A stretch of 60,755 nt of DNA from Verrucomicrobiales bacterium (GTDB lineage Bacteria > Verrucomicrobiota > Verrucomicrobiia > Verrucomicrobiales > DEV007). How positions within the stretch are numbered: position 1 is the stretch's first letter; each line of letters begins with the position of its first letter. Positions 39,271-48,901 of the stretch are shown here, piece after piece. The DNA lies in contig JARGOP010000026.1 in assembly GCA_029233965.1 (NCBI GenBank), positions 1-60,755 on the forward strand, read 5' to 3'. The notes under the pieces were generated by a model. That model worked only from the letters and a program-made list of their open reading frames with translations. It was not told the DNA's origin and did not search any database. The translations under genes were made by a program, and so were the position numbers.

Positions 39271-40836
39271 ATGAAACTCCTTTTTCTTTGCGCGACTGCG
39301 CTCTTCTGCGCGAGCTCTCTCCACGCCGCCGACCGGCCGAATATCCTCTTCGCGATTTCGGACGATCAATCATGGCCCCACGCCGGAGCTTATGGAACCG
39401 AATGGGTCAAGACTCCGGGCTTCGATCGCGTCGCCCGTGAAGGACTCCTCTTCCACAAGGCCTACACACCCAATGCAAAGTGTGCCCCGAGTCGTGCTGC
39501 GATCCTGACCGGAAGACCCTCCTGGCAGCTGGAGGAGGCGGCGAATCACATGCCGTTTTTTCCGACCAAATTCACCTCTTACGTCGAAGCCCTCGATCGC
39601 AAAGGAGGCTATTTTGTCGGCAGCACCGGCAAAGGGTGGGCACCCGGCATCGCGAACGATGCGTCCGGAACACCACGACAGCTCGTCGGCAAGTCTTTCA
39701 ACAGGCGCAAGACAACCCCGCCCGCAGCGAAGATCTCAAACAACGACTATGCGGGAAACTTCGCTGACTTCCTTGCCGAAGCCGAAGCCTCAGGGAAACC
39801 ATGGGCGTTCTGGTATGGATCGACCGAGCCTCACCGCGCCTACGAGTATGAAGCAGGAGTGAAAATCGGAGGCAAGAAGCTCAGCGACATTGACCGTGTT
39901 CCCGCCTTCTGGCCCGATAACGAAATCGTCCGCAATGACATGCTCGACTACGCGTTTGAGATCGAACACTTCGACACTCACCTCGTTCGCATCATCGAAC
40001 AGCTCGAAGCCGCCGGGGAGCTGGAAAATACCCTCATCGTCGTCACTTCAGACAACGGCATGCCCTTTCCCCGCGTGAAGGGGAACGAATACGAATTCTC
40101 CAACCACCTCCCGCTCGCGATGATGTGGCCTAACGGGATTAAAAAACCCGGGCGCGAGATTACCGACTTTGTGAGTTTTATTGATCTCGCGCCGACCTTC
40201 CTCGAAGTCGCCCGGCTCGCGCCGGAAAATTCCACGATGGCTTCGCTCACCGGCCAAAGTCTCGTCCCGATTTTCGAATCGGAGAAGGGTGGCCGCGTCC
40301 TTGAAAGTCGCGACCATGTCCTCATCGGAAAGGAACGTCACGATGCCGGGCGCCCCAATGACGAGGGCTACCCGATCCGTGGCATCGTCACCGACGAATG
40401 GCTCTACCTGCGCAACTTCGAGCCCGACCGCTGGCCCGCCGGAGACCCTGTGACCGGTTACCTCAACACCGACGGGAGCCCCACCAAAACCTGGATTCTC
40501 GATGCAAGGCGCAGCGGCGAGAACACCGAATACTGGGACCTGAATTTCGGAAAACTTCCCGGCGAAGAACTCTATCATGTCGCCAATGACCCTGACTGCA
40601 TCACCAATCTCGCGGAAAGTGAAGCCCATCAGGAAATCAAAGAGAAACTCGCGGAACGCATGAAGTCGGAGCTTCTTGAACAGGAGGATCCGCGGATGCA
40701 GGGCCAAGGCGCGATCTTCGATCAATATCCCATCGCAACGGACTCCGCGAACTTCTACGAACGATTCATGAAGGGCGAACCGACCCGTGCCGGGTGGGTC
40801 AATCCGGGTGATTTCGAGAAAGAGAATCCGGAGTGA
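39271..40836 (+). CDS. Secreted type I sulfatase
   Basis: A protein of 521 aa with a signal peptide (residues 1-19, ending SLHAA). The formylglycine site is C71 in CAPSR, followed by AAILTGR, with metal-binding DD at 31-32 in ISDDQS. A C-type sulfatase needs a formylglycine-generating enzyme or an anaerobic maturase, not seen here. It probably hydrolyses sulfate esters on an algal or host polysaccharide. ATG 39271 is preferred over the upstream frame because it starts the signal peptide. The stop is 64 nt before the PHP gene. Confidence 0.95.
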   Translation: MKLLFLCATALFCASSLHAADRPNILFAISDDQSWPHAGAYGTEWVKTPGFDRVAREGLLFHKAYTPNAKCAPSRAAILTGRPSWQLEEAANHMPFFPTKFTSYVEALDRKGGYFVGSTGKGWAPGIANDASGTPRQLVGKSFNRRKTTPPAAKISNNDYAGNFADFLAEAEASGKPWAFWYGSTEPHRAYEYEAGVKIGGKKLSDIDRVPAFWPDNEIVRNDMLDYAFEIEHFDTHLVRIIEQLEAAGELENTLIVVTSDNGMPFPRVKGNEYEFSNHLPLAMMWPNGIKKPGREITDFVSFIDLAPTFLEVARLAPENSTMASLTGQSLVPIFESEKGGRVLESRDHVLIGKERHDAGRPNDEGYPIRGIVTDEWLYLRNFEPDRWPAGDPVTGYLNTDGSPTKTWILDARRSGENTEYWDLNFGKLPGEELYHVANDPDCITNLAESEAHQEIKEKLAERMKSELLEQEDPRMQGQGAIFDQYPIATDSANFYERFMKGEPTRAGWVNPGDFEKENPE

Positions 40837-40900
40837 CCCCCTCGAAAGCGCCATTCATTTCGGTGGACGAGAGTTGTGGAAGCATCTCAGAATCAGAGAG

Positions 40901-42136
40901 ATGAATCGCTTCCTCACCATTGCTCTCCTGCTGCTCGCCGCCTCACCGCTATCGGCCTTCGACTACGACACCCGTGCCTGGTTTAAGGGCAATACTCACA
41001 CGCATTCCCTCTGGAGTGACGGCAATGACTTCCCGGAGATGATTTTCGATTGGTACAAGCAGCGGGGCTATCACTTCGTCGCGATGAGTGATCACAATAT
41101 TCTTCAGGAGGGGGAAAAATGGATGTCAGTCCCTGACATTCGAAAAAGACAACGTGCGCTGGGACGGGATGCCATGAGCAAATGCGTGGCCCGTTTTGGC
41201 AATGAATGGATCGTCAGCGAAACCCGCGAGGGCGTCGAAACAATCAAACTGAAGACGCTCGATGAGTGTCGTGCCGAGCTCGAAGTCCCCGGCGAGTTTC
41301 TCCTTCTCCCCGCTGAAGAGGTTTCGAACAGCGCGCAGAAGAAACCCGTTCACATCAATGCGCTCAATGTCAGTGCGGTGATCCCGGCAGTCAAAGATGA
41401 TGACGCCCCGGCGAGGGACGTGATGCAACGTTCTCTCAAGGATATCGCCGAACACGGGGAAACGAGCGGCAAGCCTGTCCTCGCCCATCTCAACCACCCG
41501 AATTTCCAATGGGCGATCACCGCTGAGGATCTCGCCGCCGTCGCCGAAGGGCGCTTCTTCGAAATCTACAACGGCCACCCGGGGATCAATCATCCCGGCG
41601 ATGACAAACGCCCCGGGGATCAGGAAATCTGGGACATCGCCAACACGATCCGGATTGCGGAAATGGATGCCCCGCCCCTTCTCGGAGTCGCCACAGACGA
41701 TTCGCACACCTACCACGGCGGCGACGTTTCCCCCGGGCGGGGCTGGATCCACGTCGGATCCGAAACACTCAATGGTGATGAACTCATCGAAGCGATGCAG
41801 GCCGGTAAATTCTACGCCAGCTCCGGGGTGACCCTCGAGCGAATTCACTTCGATGAAAAGAGCGGGACTTTAACGATCGAGATCGCGCCCCGGGACGGCG
41901 TGGAATACGAAACCCATTTCATCGGCACCCGCAGCAGTTACGATGCGACCGCTTCCGAAACCGGCATCGGCGAGGTTTTTTCCACCCGGGCGGGAACCAG
42001 CGTTTCTTTCACGATGCCCGAAGATGCGCTCTACCTCAGAGCGACGATCAACTCGAGCGCCAACCACCCCAACCGCTCGTTTCCAGGGCAAAAAGAGCAG
42101 GCCTGGGTCCAACCGGTGGGCTGGGCGAAACATTGA
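40901..42136 (+). CDS. Secreted PHP-domain metal-dependent hydrolase
   Basis: A protein of 411 aa with a signal peptide (residues 1-19, ending SPLSA). PHP metal ligands are visible: H33 and H35 in GNTHTHSLWSDG, D64/H65 in MSDHN, and later EIYNGHPG and ATDDSHTYHGGD. Substrates are usually phosphoesters, but exported members are found with carbohydrate-active genes. It sits between a sulfatase and a secreted lectin-fold protein. Start ATG 40901 chosen for the signal peptide; the upstream frame overlaps the sulfatase gene. Confidence 0.9.
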   Translation: MNRFLTIALLLLAASPLSAFDYDTRAWFKGNTHTHSLWSDGNDFPEMIFDWYKQRGYHFVAMSDHNILQEGEKWMSVPDIRKRQRALGRDAMSKCVARFGNEWIVSETREGVETIKLKTLDECRAELEVPGEFLLLPAEEVSNSAQKKPVHINALNVSAVIPAVKDDDAPARDVMQRSLKDIAEHGETSGKPVLAHLNHPNFQWAITAEDLAAVAEGRFFEIYNGHPGINHPGDDKRPGDQEIWDIANTIRIAEMDAPPLLGVATDDSHTYHGGDVSPGRGWIHVGSETLNGDELIEAMQAGKFYASSGVTLERIHFDEKSGTLTIEIAPRDGVEYETHFIGTRSSYDATASETGIGEVFSTRAGTSVSFTMPEDALYLRATINSSANHPNRSFPGQKEQAWVQPVGWAKH

Positions 42137-42168
42137 GCCGCCTCCCTCTCCCTAATCCCCCCAATCCG

Positions 42169-42768
42169 ATGAAATCTCTTCTCGCTATCTCCGTCCTCGC
42201 GCTCATTATCCCTTCCCTGCTCCATGCCGGCGAAGCGATTTTTTCCGATCCGTTCACCGGCGGTGACAAGGTCCCGGAACGCCGGGCGATGCGCGGCGAC
42301 TGGCAGATCGAGGGCGGCGTTGCCAGCGTCACCCAGGACGATGAACTCTACAAAAAATACAAGGACCACGGGCCGATCCTTTTTTACGACCTGCCCACCA
42401 CCAACGCGACGTTTCACTACGCAGTGAAACCGGCGGGATGCAAGAGCGTCGTCTTCACTCTGAATGCGGAAGCGGGACACGTCTTCCGCTTTGTCAGCGC
42501 CGCAGCCGGCACGAACTTCCGCGCCTTCCCGCCGGAGGGTGAGGAAAAGTCCATCGCAACCGGCCGGGAAACCGAATGGGTGCTTCCTGAGAACGAATGG
42601 ACTTCCGTCAAAGTGCTGATCGAAGGCTCCCGCGCCACGGTCACGATGGGTGACCATCCCTCCGTCGAGGTTGAACACGCAAGCTATGATCGCGCGAAGA
42701 CGAACTTCAGCATCGGCTTTGCTTATGGGAGTCTCTCGGTCAAAGACGTTCGTGTCACGACGGAGTAA
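42169..42768 (+). CDS. Secreted protein with DUF1080/lectin-like fold
   Basis: A protein of 199 aa from ATG 42169. A signal peptide (about residues 1-20, SVLALIIPSLLHAGEA) is followed by a beta-rich domain reading like a concanavalin or DUF1080 fold (IFSDPFTGGD, GDWQIEGGVASVTQ, LYKKYKDHGPILFYDL). No catalytic motif is evident. It closes the sulfatase-PHP group, 32 nt after the PHP stop. Family assignment is weak. Confidence 0.75.
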   Translation: MKSLLAISVLALIIPSLLHAGEAIFSDPFTGGDKVPERRAMRGDWQIEGGVASVTQDDELYKKYKDHGPILFYDLPTTNATFHYAVKPAGCKSVVFTLNAEAGHVFRFVSAAAGTNFRAFPPEGEEKSIATGRETEWVLPENEWTSVKVLIEGSRATVTMGDHPSVEVEHASYDRAKTNFSIGFAYGSLSVKDVRVTTE

Positions 42769-43882
42769 GTGAATCCCGCAGCGCGGCGCGATCAATCTTG
42801 CCGAGATCCGTCCGCGGGAGTTCTTCCACGGCGAGAATCTGATCGAGGCGCTCCAATCCAGTCAAGGTGTCGCTGAGAAGTTTGCGACACTCGCGGCTTT
42901 CGTCGTTCGTCTCGAGCAAGGCAACCAACACGTGCCCCCTGCGATCTTCCGGCATCGCGACGACGGTTGAGGCCAGTCCGTATCGCGCTGCAATTTCGCT
43001 GACTCGTGATTCCACTGCCGAGACGGAAACGAGTTCTCCCAACACCTTCACCAAATCGTCAGCCCGCCCGCAGTGCCGGAGCTTTCCCTCTCTGAGTTCG
43101 CACCGGTCACCGGTGATGAACCAGCCCTCCCTGTCTTTGTCCCCGTCAAAACTCCAGCCGCCATCTTTCGGCATCGCATACCCCGAGAACAAGGCCTCCC
43201 CTCGGATCCTCAACCGACCATCCATGGCGAGTTCCGTTTCCCATCCCGGAAGGATCGGCAACCAGGTCGATTCACCCGGAGATCCGGTTGCGATCTGCGA
43301 ACAGGCCTCCGTCATTCCATAGCTGGCATGCACCGGCCACCCCCGACTCATGGCCTCATCGACGAGAACCGGATCGATGCGCCCCCCACCCAGCAGCACC
43401 CCTCTCAGCGAGGCCGGCGCCGGCACTTTGTGGATGACGAGATCATGCAGGTGCGTTGGGGTCAGGGAAGTCCACCGCGCTTCGCAATCCCTCAGAGCCC
43501 TGACAAAACTCCCTCCGTCACGTTCCCAGGTCGCACGCTCAAATTGAGTCACCGCAGCTCCGGTGACGTAAGCGCGGGCAAACATCCCGAGTCCACCGAC
43601 ATGAAAGTCGGAGAGTCCAGCGAGCCAACTGTCTTCCGCACTCAGGTCAAGATGCGCTGCGACCGCTCTGGCTGAGGCAAGCAGCGCCTCTTTCGACAAG
43701 ACGACGAACTTCGGATCGCCGGAGGAGCCTGAAGTCGCCATCACGACAGAATGCCGGATCCCGACTTCCTCCGAGAGAAATTCGAGGAGTCCTCCCGCGG
43801 CAAACTCCCTTCGCGGATTGAGCCTCAGATCAATTTTCCCCGACTCCCAGTACGAAGCGGTCGCTAGTTGAGCGGTTTCCAT
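42755..43882 (-). CDS. menE: o-Succinylbenzoate-CoA ligase MenE
   Basis: An acyl-AMP ligase of 375 aa, the shortened form typical of MenE, which activates o-succinylbenzoate to its CoA thioester. The P-loop TSGSSGDPK is at 50-58; ASYGMTEACSQIA and WFITGDR follow, and the C-terminal Lys lies in RTDLGKIDR. It is last in the men operon, overlapping menC by 19 nt. Its 3' end overlaps the convergent gene at 42169-42768 by 14 nt. Confidence 0.93.
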   Translation of the reverse strand: METAQLATASYWESGKIDLRLNPRREFAAGGLLEFLSEEVGIRHSVVMATSGSSGDPKFVVLSKEALLASARAVAAHLDLSAEDSWLAGLSDFHVGGLGMFARAYVTGAAVTQFERATWERDGGSFVRALRDCEARWTSLTPTHLHDLVIHKVPAPASLRGVLLGGGRIDPVLVDEAMSRGWPVHASYGMTEACSQIATGSPGESTWLPILPGWETELAMDGRLRIRGEALFSGYAMPKDGGWSFDGDKDREGWFITGDRCELREGKLRHCGRADDLVKVLGELVSVSAVESRVSEIAARYGLASTVVAMPEDRRGHVLVALLETNDESRECRKLLSDTLTGLERLDQILAVEELPRTDLGKIDRAALRDSLTPS

Positions 43883-44781
43883 GGCAGGGCTTCCAGCAGT
43901 TCATCAAAGCCCAGCCCCGTTCCTCCGGGACTCAATAAGCGCGGGCCGTCGGTTTGGATTTGATCGAAGAACTCATCTGTCTCGAAACAACGATGCGTCA
44001 GGAGCCCGGCTCCGAGGAAACGGTTCCCCTCTTCTTTCGCGAGCCGTGCCGCCTCGACTGCGGCCCAGCATTGGCCAATCGCATGATCCATATACGAGGT
44101 CACGAGAAAACGGGCATCACCCGGCGGCAACCAGTTCGAGGTCGCCGGTTTGATCACAGCAATCTCACCGGGATGAAAGCGTTCTTCCGCGTCCCGATCC
44201 ACGGCCACAGGAACTTCAATCTCCCTGAGAACCCGCCAACTCTCCGGATCCCACTTCACCGGGTCCTCAATCAACTGAACCGATTTCTTCATCTCTCCAA
44301 GATCCTCCCAAAATTCGAGAAAGGTCGAAAGCGATAGCGTCTCATTGCAGTCGAGGCGGAGCCGGAATCCGGCATCCGACCAGGAAGACATCATCTCCAA
44401 CTCCGGCCCGATGTCCCGTCCGAATTTCAGCTTCACGGTATCGAAGCCCAGCTTCTTTACTGCCATCGGCTCATCGCCGGGCAGCGCAAGCCAATGACTC
44501 TCCGGAACCGCGTCTTCAAAAAGGGACCGCCCTGCGATCCGGGCCGCCCCATCGGCGGCAGCACAGCGCAACGCCCCATCGATGAGCGGGGATCGCCCTC
44601 CCTGCGCCAGAGTCTGAAGCTGTTCCTCAATCGCATCGTCGCCCAGATCCGGCCATGGATGCAAACACCCATAGCCACTCCCGACCCGGATCAGGGCGCC
44701 TTCATGAGTCGTTCTGGCACTGGCTGCATTGAGAGCGCCCGCACTCGTCAAAGCATACCGGTGATAGAAAATGGCGGACAT
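43864..44781 (-). CDS. menC: o-Succinylbenzoate synthase MenC
   Basis: An enolase-superfamily enzyme of 305 aa that dehydrates SHCHC to o-succinylbenzoate. Expected catalytic residues are present: the Lys pair in KLKFG, metal ligands in RLDCNE, IEDP and VDRDAEE, and a final Lys in VIKPATS. ATG 44781 is 2 nt from the menA stop; the frame extends further upstream inside menA and is not used. The order menA-menC-menE is tightly packed. Confidence 0.93.
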   Translation of the reverse strand: MSAIFYHRYALTSAGALNAASARTTHEGALIRVGSGYGCLHPWPDLGDDAIEEQLQTLAQGGRSPLIDGALRCAAADGAARIAGRSLFEDAVPESHWLALPGDEPMAVKKLGFDTVKLKFGRDIGPELEMMSSWSDAGFRLRLDCNETLSLSTFLEFWEDLGEMKKSVQLIEDPVKWDPESWRVLREIEVPVAVDRDAEERFHPGEIAVIKPATSNWLPPGDARFLVTSYMDHAIGQCWAAVEAARLAKEEGNRFLGAGLLTHRCFETDEFFDQIQTDGPRLLSPGGTGLGFDELLEALPWKPLN

Positions 44782-44783
44782 TC

Positions 44784-45653
44784 TTAAAGACTCTGCAGGA
44801 CGGCAAAAAGGATCAACTGAACCGCGCCGAGCGCAAGAAATCGATTGTAGACCGGTCCGGGCGGGGTGCGGAAAACGAGGCCTGAGATCACCAATCCGAT
44901 CACCAGCATCGGGACCCATTGGGCGAGGATCGACAATCCATCAGGCATAGTGAGCATTCCGAGGATGACCGGAGCCAAACAGAAAAAGGCGATCTCAAAT
45001 TTGGCGAAGCGTTCGCCAAACCGGACGGCGAGGGTTCGCTTCCCGGTCCCGCCGTCTTCGATGCGATCCCGCAGATTGTTGATCGCGATGAGGACGCAGG
45101 AATAGAAACCGCATTGCAGTGCCGTGACCCAGATCGCAGCCCCGCCAATCTCCCCCGTCTGCACGTACCAAGATCCCGCCACCGCCACCAAACCAAAGAA
45201 TAGAATCACGAACAGTTCCCCCATCCCGCGATACGCGAGCGGAAACGGCCCCCCGGTGTACCCGTAGGCGAAGTAGAGGGAGACCAAACCGACGACGATG
45301 ACAGGCCACCCGCGTGCCTGCACCATGGGAATTGAGACGAGCACTGCAAGAAGGCAGAACGCGAGCGCTCCCCCCATGACGAGACGAGGTGAGATCAACC
45401 CGGAAGAGGTCACCCGCGTCGGTCCGAGACGCTTCTCCGTGTCGGCTCCCTTCTCGTGGTCAATCGCATCATTGAAGAGATTCGTCGCGATTTGGATGCA
45501 GACACAACTGACGAGAGTACACCAGAAGAGCAGCCACGAGCCGACCGCAGGATCAGGATTCAAGAGCGCCGGTGATGAACCGACCCAAACCGGCACGATG
45601 GCGGCGGGGAGGGTCTTGGGACGGGCTGCCAGGATCCAGGCGGAGATGCTCAT
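44784..45653 (-). CDS. menA: 1,4-Dihydroxy-2-naphthoate polyprenyltransferase MenA
   Basis: A UbiA-superfamily integral membrane protein of 289 aa with about eight spans. The first Asp-rich motif is NLFNDAIDHEKGAD, and the second is NNLRDRIEDGGTGKRT. It joins a prenyl chain to DHNA, giving demethylmenaquinone. It lies 111 nt after menB and directly before menC. The gap holds no other gene I can see. Confidence 0.94.
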   Translation of the reverse strand: MSISAWILAARPKTLPAAIVPVWVGSSPALLNPDPAVGSWLLFWCTLVSCVCIQIATNLFNDAIDHEKGADTEKRLGPTRVTSSGLISPRLVMGGALAFCLLAVLVSIPMVQARGWPVIVVGLVSLYFAYGYTGGPFPLAYRGMGELFVILFFGLVAVAGSWYVQTGEIGGAAIWVTALQCGFYSCVLIAINNLRDRIEDGGTGKRTLAVRFGERFAKFEIAFFCLAPVILGMLTMPDGLSILAQWVPMLVIGLVISGLVFRTPPGPVYNRFLALGAVQLILFAVLQSL

Positions 45654-45764
45654 TTCATTCGCAGTGAAAGGTGAAAAGCGGGACGGTAAAAGGTTTTCTA
45701 CGTTGTTCGCGTGCGGTCCTGGAACTCTTCACCTTCCCATCTTTTTCCGGCAGGCCCCGCCCGC

Positions 45765-46583
45765 CTACGGAACCCGCGGAAATTTCGAAAAGTCCGGCTT
45801 CCGCTTCTCGACGAAGGCATTCTTCCCTTCTTTTGCTTCTTCACTCATGTAGTAGAGCAGGGTCGCATTCCCGGCGAGATCGAGGAGGCCCATCTGTCCG
45901 TCGCAGTCGGCATTGAGTGCCGTCTTCAAACAACGCAGCGCCATCGGGGAATGATCGAGCATTTCGCGGCACCATTGCACTGTCTCTTTCTCAAGATCAG
46001 CGAGAGGGACCACGGTATTCACCAATCCCATGTCGAGGGCCTGCTGCGCATCGTATTGACGGCAGAGATACCAGATTTCCCGGGCCTTCTTCTGTCCGAC
46101 GATTCTCGCGAGGTAGCTCGACCCGAGCCCGCCGTCGAAGGAACCCACTTTCGGTCCGGTCTGTCCGAACCGTGCATTGTCGGCGGCGATGGTGAGGTCA
46201 CAGACGACATGGAGAACATGCCCGCCTCCGATCGCATAACCGGCTACCATCGCGACGACCGGCTTGGGCAGTCCACGGATCTTTTTCTGCACGTCGAGAA
46301 TGTTGAGTCTCGGAACACCATCGTCCCCGATATAACCGGCATGACCGCGAACCTTCTGGTCCCCGCCGGAGCAAAAAGCGAGGTCACCCTCTCCTGTCAG
46401 GATGACGACACCAACCGTCGGATCTTCGTGCGCGAGATCAAAAGCGACGAGCATTTCCCGAACTGTCTGCGGCCGAAAGGCATTCCGCACCTCGGGCCGA
46501 TTGATCGTGATCTTGGCGATCTGTCCGTCCTCCGAGGTTTCATATCGGAGGTCTTCAAATTCGTGAGCGGAAATCCAGTTCAT
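45765..46583 (-). CDS. menB: DHNA-CoA synthase MenB
   Basis: A crotonase-fold enzyme of 272 aa closing the second ring to form 1,4-dihydroxy-2-naphthoyl-CoA. [24 protein letters not shown] and [13 protein letters not shown] match E. coli-type (bicarbonate-dependent) MenB, including the Gly after QT. The C terminus [11 protein letters not shown] is also typical. It is 42 nt downstream of menH. Confidence 0.97.
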   Translation of the reverse strand: MNWISAHEFEDLRYETSEDGQIAKITINRPEVRNAFRPQTVREMLVAFDLAHEDPTVGVVILTGEGDLAFCSGGDQKVRGHAGYIGDDGVPRLNILDVQKKIRGLPKPVVAMVAGYAIGGGHVLHVVCDLTIAADNARFGQTGPKVGSFDGGLGSSYLARIVGQKKAREIWYLCRQYDAQQALDMGLVNTVVPLADLEKETVQWCREMLDHSPMALRCLKTALNADCDGQMGLLDLAGNATLLYYMSEEAKEGKNAFVEKRKPDFSKFPRVP

Positions 46584-46625
46584 GGGTGCAAGAGCCTAGC
46601 GAGGAAGCGTATCAACGCAAAGGGA

Positions 46626-47339
46626 TTACGCTGAGAACTCCTTCTTAGCCGATGAAAGCCACTTCGAAATGATTTCCCCCGCGCCCTCACCCAAAACCCG
46701 ATGCCCCGCGCCGGGAATCGTCGCCCGCTGAAACCTCGGAAACACCTCACCCATGCCTTCCGCGAGCACCGTGAACTTCGAGTCCGTCTCCCCCGTGATC
46801 CACAGGACCGGCGCGTGAAAACGGCGAAGCTGCGAGCGAAGGTTTTCCTGACGACCGAGCGACCAGGTTTCAAAGGCGAGAGCGATCTCTCCGCGCCTCG
46901 AAGCAAGTCCGGTCTGCTCATCAGAAACCGGGGAGTCGGCGAGGACGCCCTGCTCATTCCAGGCGGCAAGAAATTTCTCCCATGGCAACTCACGGGCGCG
47001 TCCCGCCCACACTTCGTCGGAAATCCGGCGGGCCATGCGATCCTCGACACAATCCAACCCCGGATGCGCCGAAAGGATCACGGCTCCGCCCCATCGCTCG
47101 GGATGGATCGCCATGGCATGCAAAGCGAGGCGACCTCCGAGAGAGTATCCCGCGATGACAGGCCGTTCCATGCCGCGGCTCAGATCCGTCGCGAGCCGGT
47201 GCGCCATTTCAAAGAAGTCCAGCTCCGTATACTCCCACAAATCCACCGCGGTCAGATTCGACAGGCAGGTTGACTCCCAATCTTGAGAGGAACCCAGATT
47301 CCCGTGGAGCGCGAGGATGGGAGGAGAACTCATTTCCAA
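46626..47339 (-). CDS. menH: MenH-like alpha/beta hydrolase
   Basis: A protein of 237 aa with nucleophile Ser66 in GYSLGGR, oxyanion region HGNLGSS, an acid in TGETDSKF and the last His in GAGHRV. MenH makes 2-succinyl-6-hydroxy-2,4-cyclohexadiene-1-carboxylate (SHCHC) from the MenD product. Assignment rests on fold and position between menD and menB. It overlaps menD by 10 nt. Confidence 0.85.
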   Translation of the reverse strand: MEMSSPPILALHGNLGSSQDWESTCLSNLTAVDLWEYTELDFFEMAHRLATDLSRGMERPVIAGYSLGGRLALHAMAIHPERWGGAVILSAHPGLDCVEDRMARRISDEVWAGRARELPWEKFLAAWNEQGVLADSPVSDEQTGLASRRGEIALAFETWSLGRQENLRSQLRRFHAPVLWITGETDSKFTVLAEGMGEVFPRFQRATIPGAGHRVLGEGAGEIISKWLSSAKKEFSA

Positions 47340-48901
47340 TCACTCCAGAAGGCTTCCGTGGCATCACCATCCACGCAGACTTCAATGACAACACCGGCTC
47401 CATCGATCTTCGGCTTTTCCTCTCCCGCCTGCCACTTCACGTAATCCAGATTCCACATCGCAGCCCAGTGCTCGAAGCTCTGCCGGTGATGATTCTCCGT
47501 GACCTGTTTTCCGCTCCGGGTGAGCCCGGAGAGACTGGGGAGACGGGAGAAAATTTTACCCCCTCCGTTGTTGAGGATCACGATGCGGCGACGGGCCCCG
47601 GGCAGTTGCCTGAGCAGGGCGGGAGCGTTGAGGTCATAGAGAGCCGTGAGATCGCCGAAGATCCCCCAGCTTTCCTCCTCCGTTTCAGACAGGCCGAGAA
47701 AGGTCGCGATCTGACCATCGATGCCATTCGCTCCGCGACTGGCATAGCAGCGCGGATGACGAGGCTGAATCGACGCTGCGAGATTCCATTCGCGAATCGG
47801 GAGACTGTTGCCGAGATAGACGAGTGCCTCTTCCGGAATCAGTTCCGAAACGGCACGCATCATTGCCGGCTCCGATCCGGGGTGGTTTTCCAGACATCGC
47901 CGGAGTGAGGTCCTTAGGCCTTTGTGCAGAGAAGCAGACTCGATCTTTCGCAAAGGGCTGAAGCCCTCACTCCAGCGGGGAAACTCTGCGAGAACCAGAA
48001 TCCGGGAGAGCCGGGCCAACCCTGAGAAAGGACGCCGTGTCACCGAAAGCACGGAGATTTCCTCGAGGCTTTCAAGGTCACGCCAGAAGCGCAGACTCGG
48101 CACGCCGCCAATCCGGAGAATTTCACGGGGCGAGAGTTGATCCACCTCCCTCTCAGCTCGAATCAGCAAAGGCGCCAACTGCTCACTTTCCCTCAGCCCG
48201 CTCGTCGCCTCCGCCCAGACCGGCACACCGAGGGCGACGAGAAAATCCTGAACGGGTTGGTGCCACGAAGGCGGCAGTTCACCTACCAGAACCACAAGAC
48301 CGTTTGGATTCGCGACGAAAGTCTCGATCGTGAGCACGTGATCATCACCGCAGTGCTTCACGGCATGAAGCAGGGTGATGGGATCAAAATCACGGATCGT
48401 GTCGTCCGGGGTCGGTTCTTCAAAACACACATTGAGGTGGAGCGGCACATCGCGATTCCATTTTACGACCTCGCTGAGATCGAGGCCACCGGTGACATCG
48501 AGAGCGACCGGCGCATAGGGGCCGAAGATACCGACCTGCTCAATCGCCTGCGGGGCCCCGCTCCCGCGATAGGTGGCAGGGCGGTCTGCGGTGACGAGAA
48601 CGAGAGGCACCCCCGAATAGAAAGCCTCGATCACCGCAGGGAGGAGTTCCGCAACCGCCGTTCCCGAGGTGGTCACAACCGCGACCGGCTCCCACGACTT
48701 CTTTGACATTCCGAGGGCAAAGAAGGCGGCGGATCGCTCATCAAAATGGTGCCAGATGCGCCAGTCCGCCTTTCCTTCCGTCGCGAGCAGGGAAGTCACC
48801 AGGGGCGCGTTGCGCGCCCCCGCGCATACCACGACGTGTTTCACGCCCAGTCCGGCGAGATGGGCGAGAGTCGCGCCGGCCAACTCCCCGTTCTGATTCA
48901 T
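47330..48901 (-). CDS. menD: SEPHCHC synthase MenD
   Basis: A thiamine diphosphate enzyme of 523 aa joining isochorismate and 2-oxoglutarate. The N-terminal pattern VVVCAGARNAPLVTSL and HHFDERSAAFFALGMSKKS is characteristic; the canonical start motif is SPGSR, here CAGAR. ThDP contacts lie in the C-terminal part (ANGIDGQIATFLGLS, ILNNGGGKIFS). ATG 48901 overlaps the menF stop (ATGA). Confidence 0.95.
   Translation of the reverse strand: MNQNGELAGATLAHLAGLGVKHVVVCAGARNAPLVTSLLATEGKADWRIWHHFDERSAAFFALGMSKKSWEPVAVVTTSGTAVAELLPAVIEAFYSGVPLVLVTADRPATYRGSGAPQAIEQVGIFGPYAPVALDVTGGLDLSEVVKWNRDVPLHLNVCFEEPTPDDTIRDFDPITLLHAVKHCGDDHVLTIETFVANPNGLVVLVGELPPSWHQPVQDFLVALGVPVWAEATSGLRESEQLAPLLIRAEREVDQLSPREILRIGGVPSLRFWRDLESLEEISVLSVTRRPFSGLARLSRILVLAEFPRWSEGFSPLRKIESASLHKGLRTSLRRCLENHPGSEPAMMRAVSELIPEEALVYLGNSLPIREWNLAASIQPRHPRCYASRGANGIDGQIATFLGLSETEEESWGIFGDLTALYDLNAPALLRQLPGARRRIVILNNGGGKIFSRLPSLSGLTRSGKQVTENHHRQSFEHWAAMWNLDYVKWQAGEEKPKIDGAGVVIEVCVDGDATEAFWSDWK

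Noticed and set aside
45654-45764. 111-nt gap between menB and menA as a riboswitch or small gene
   Set aside because: No conserved core or long stem is visible; only a distant 8-bp complement pair.
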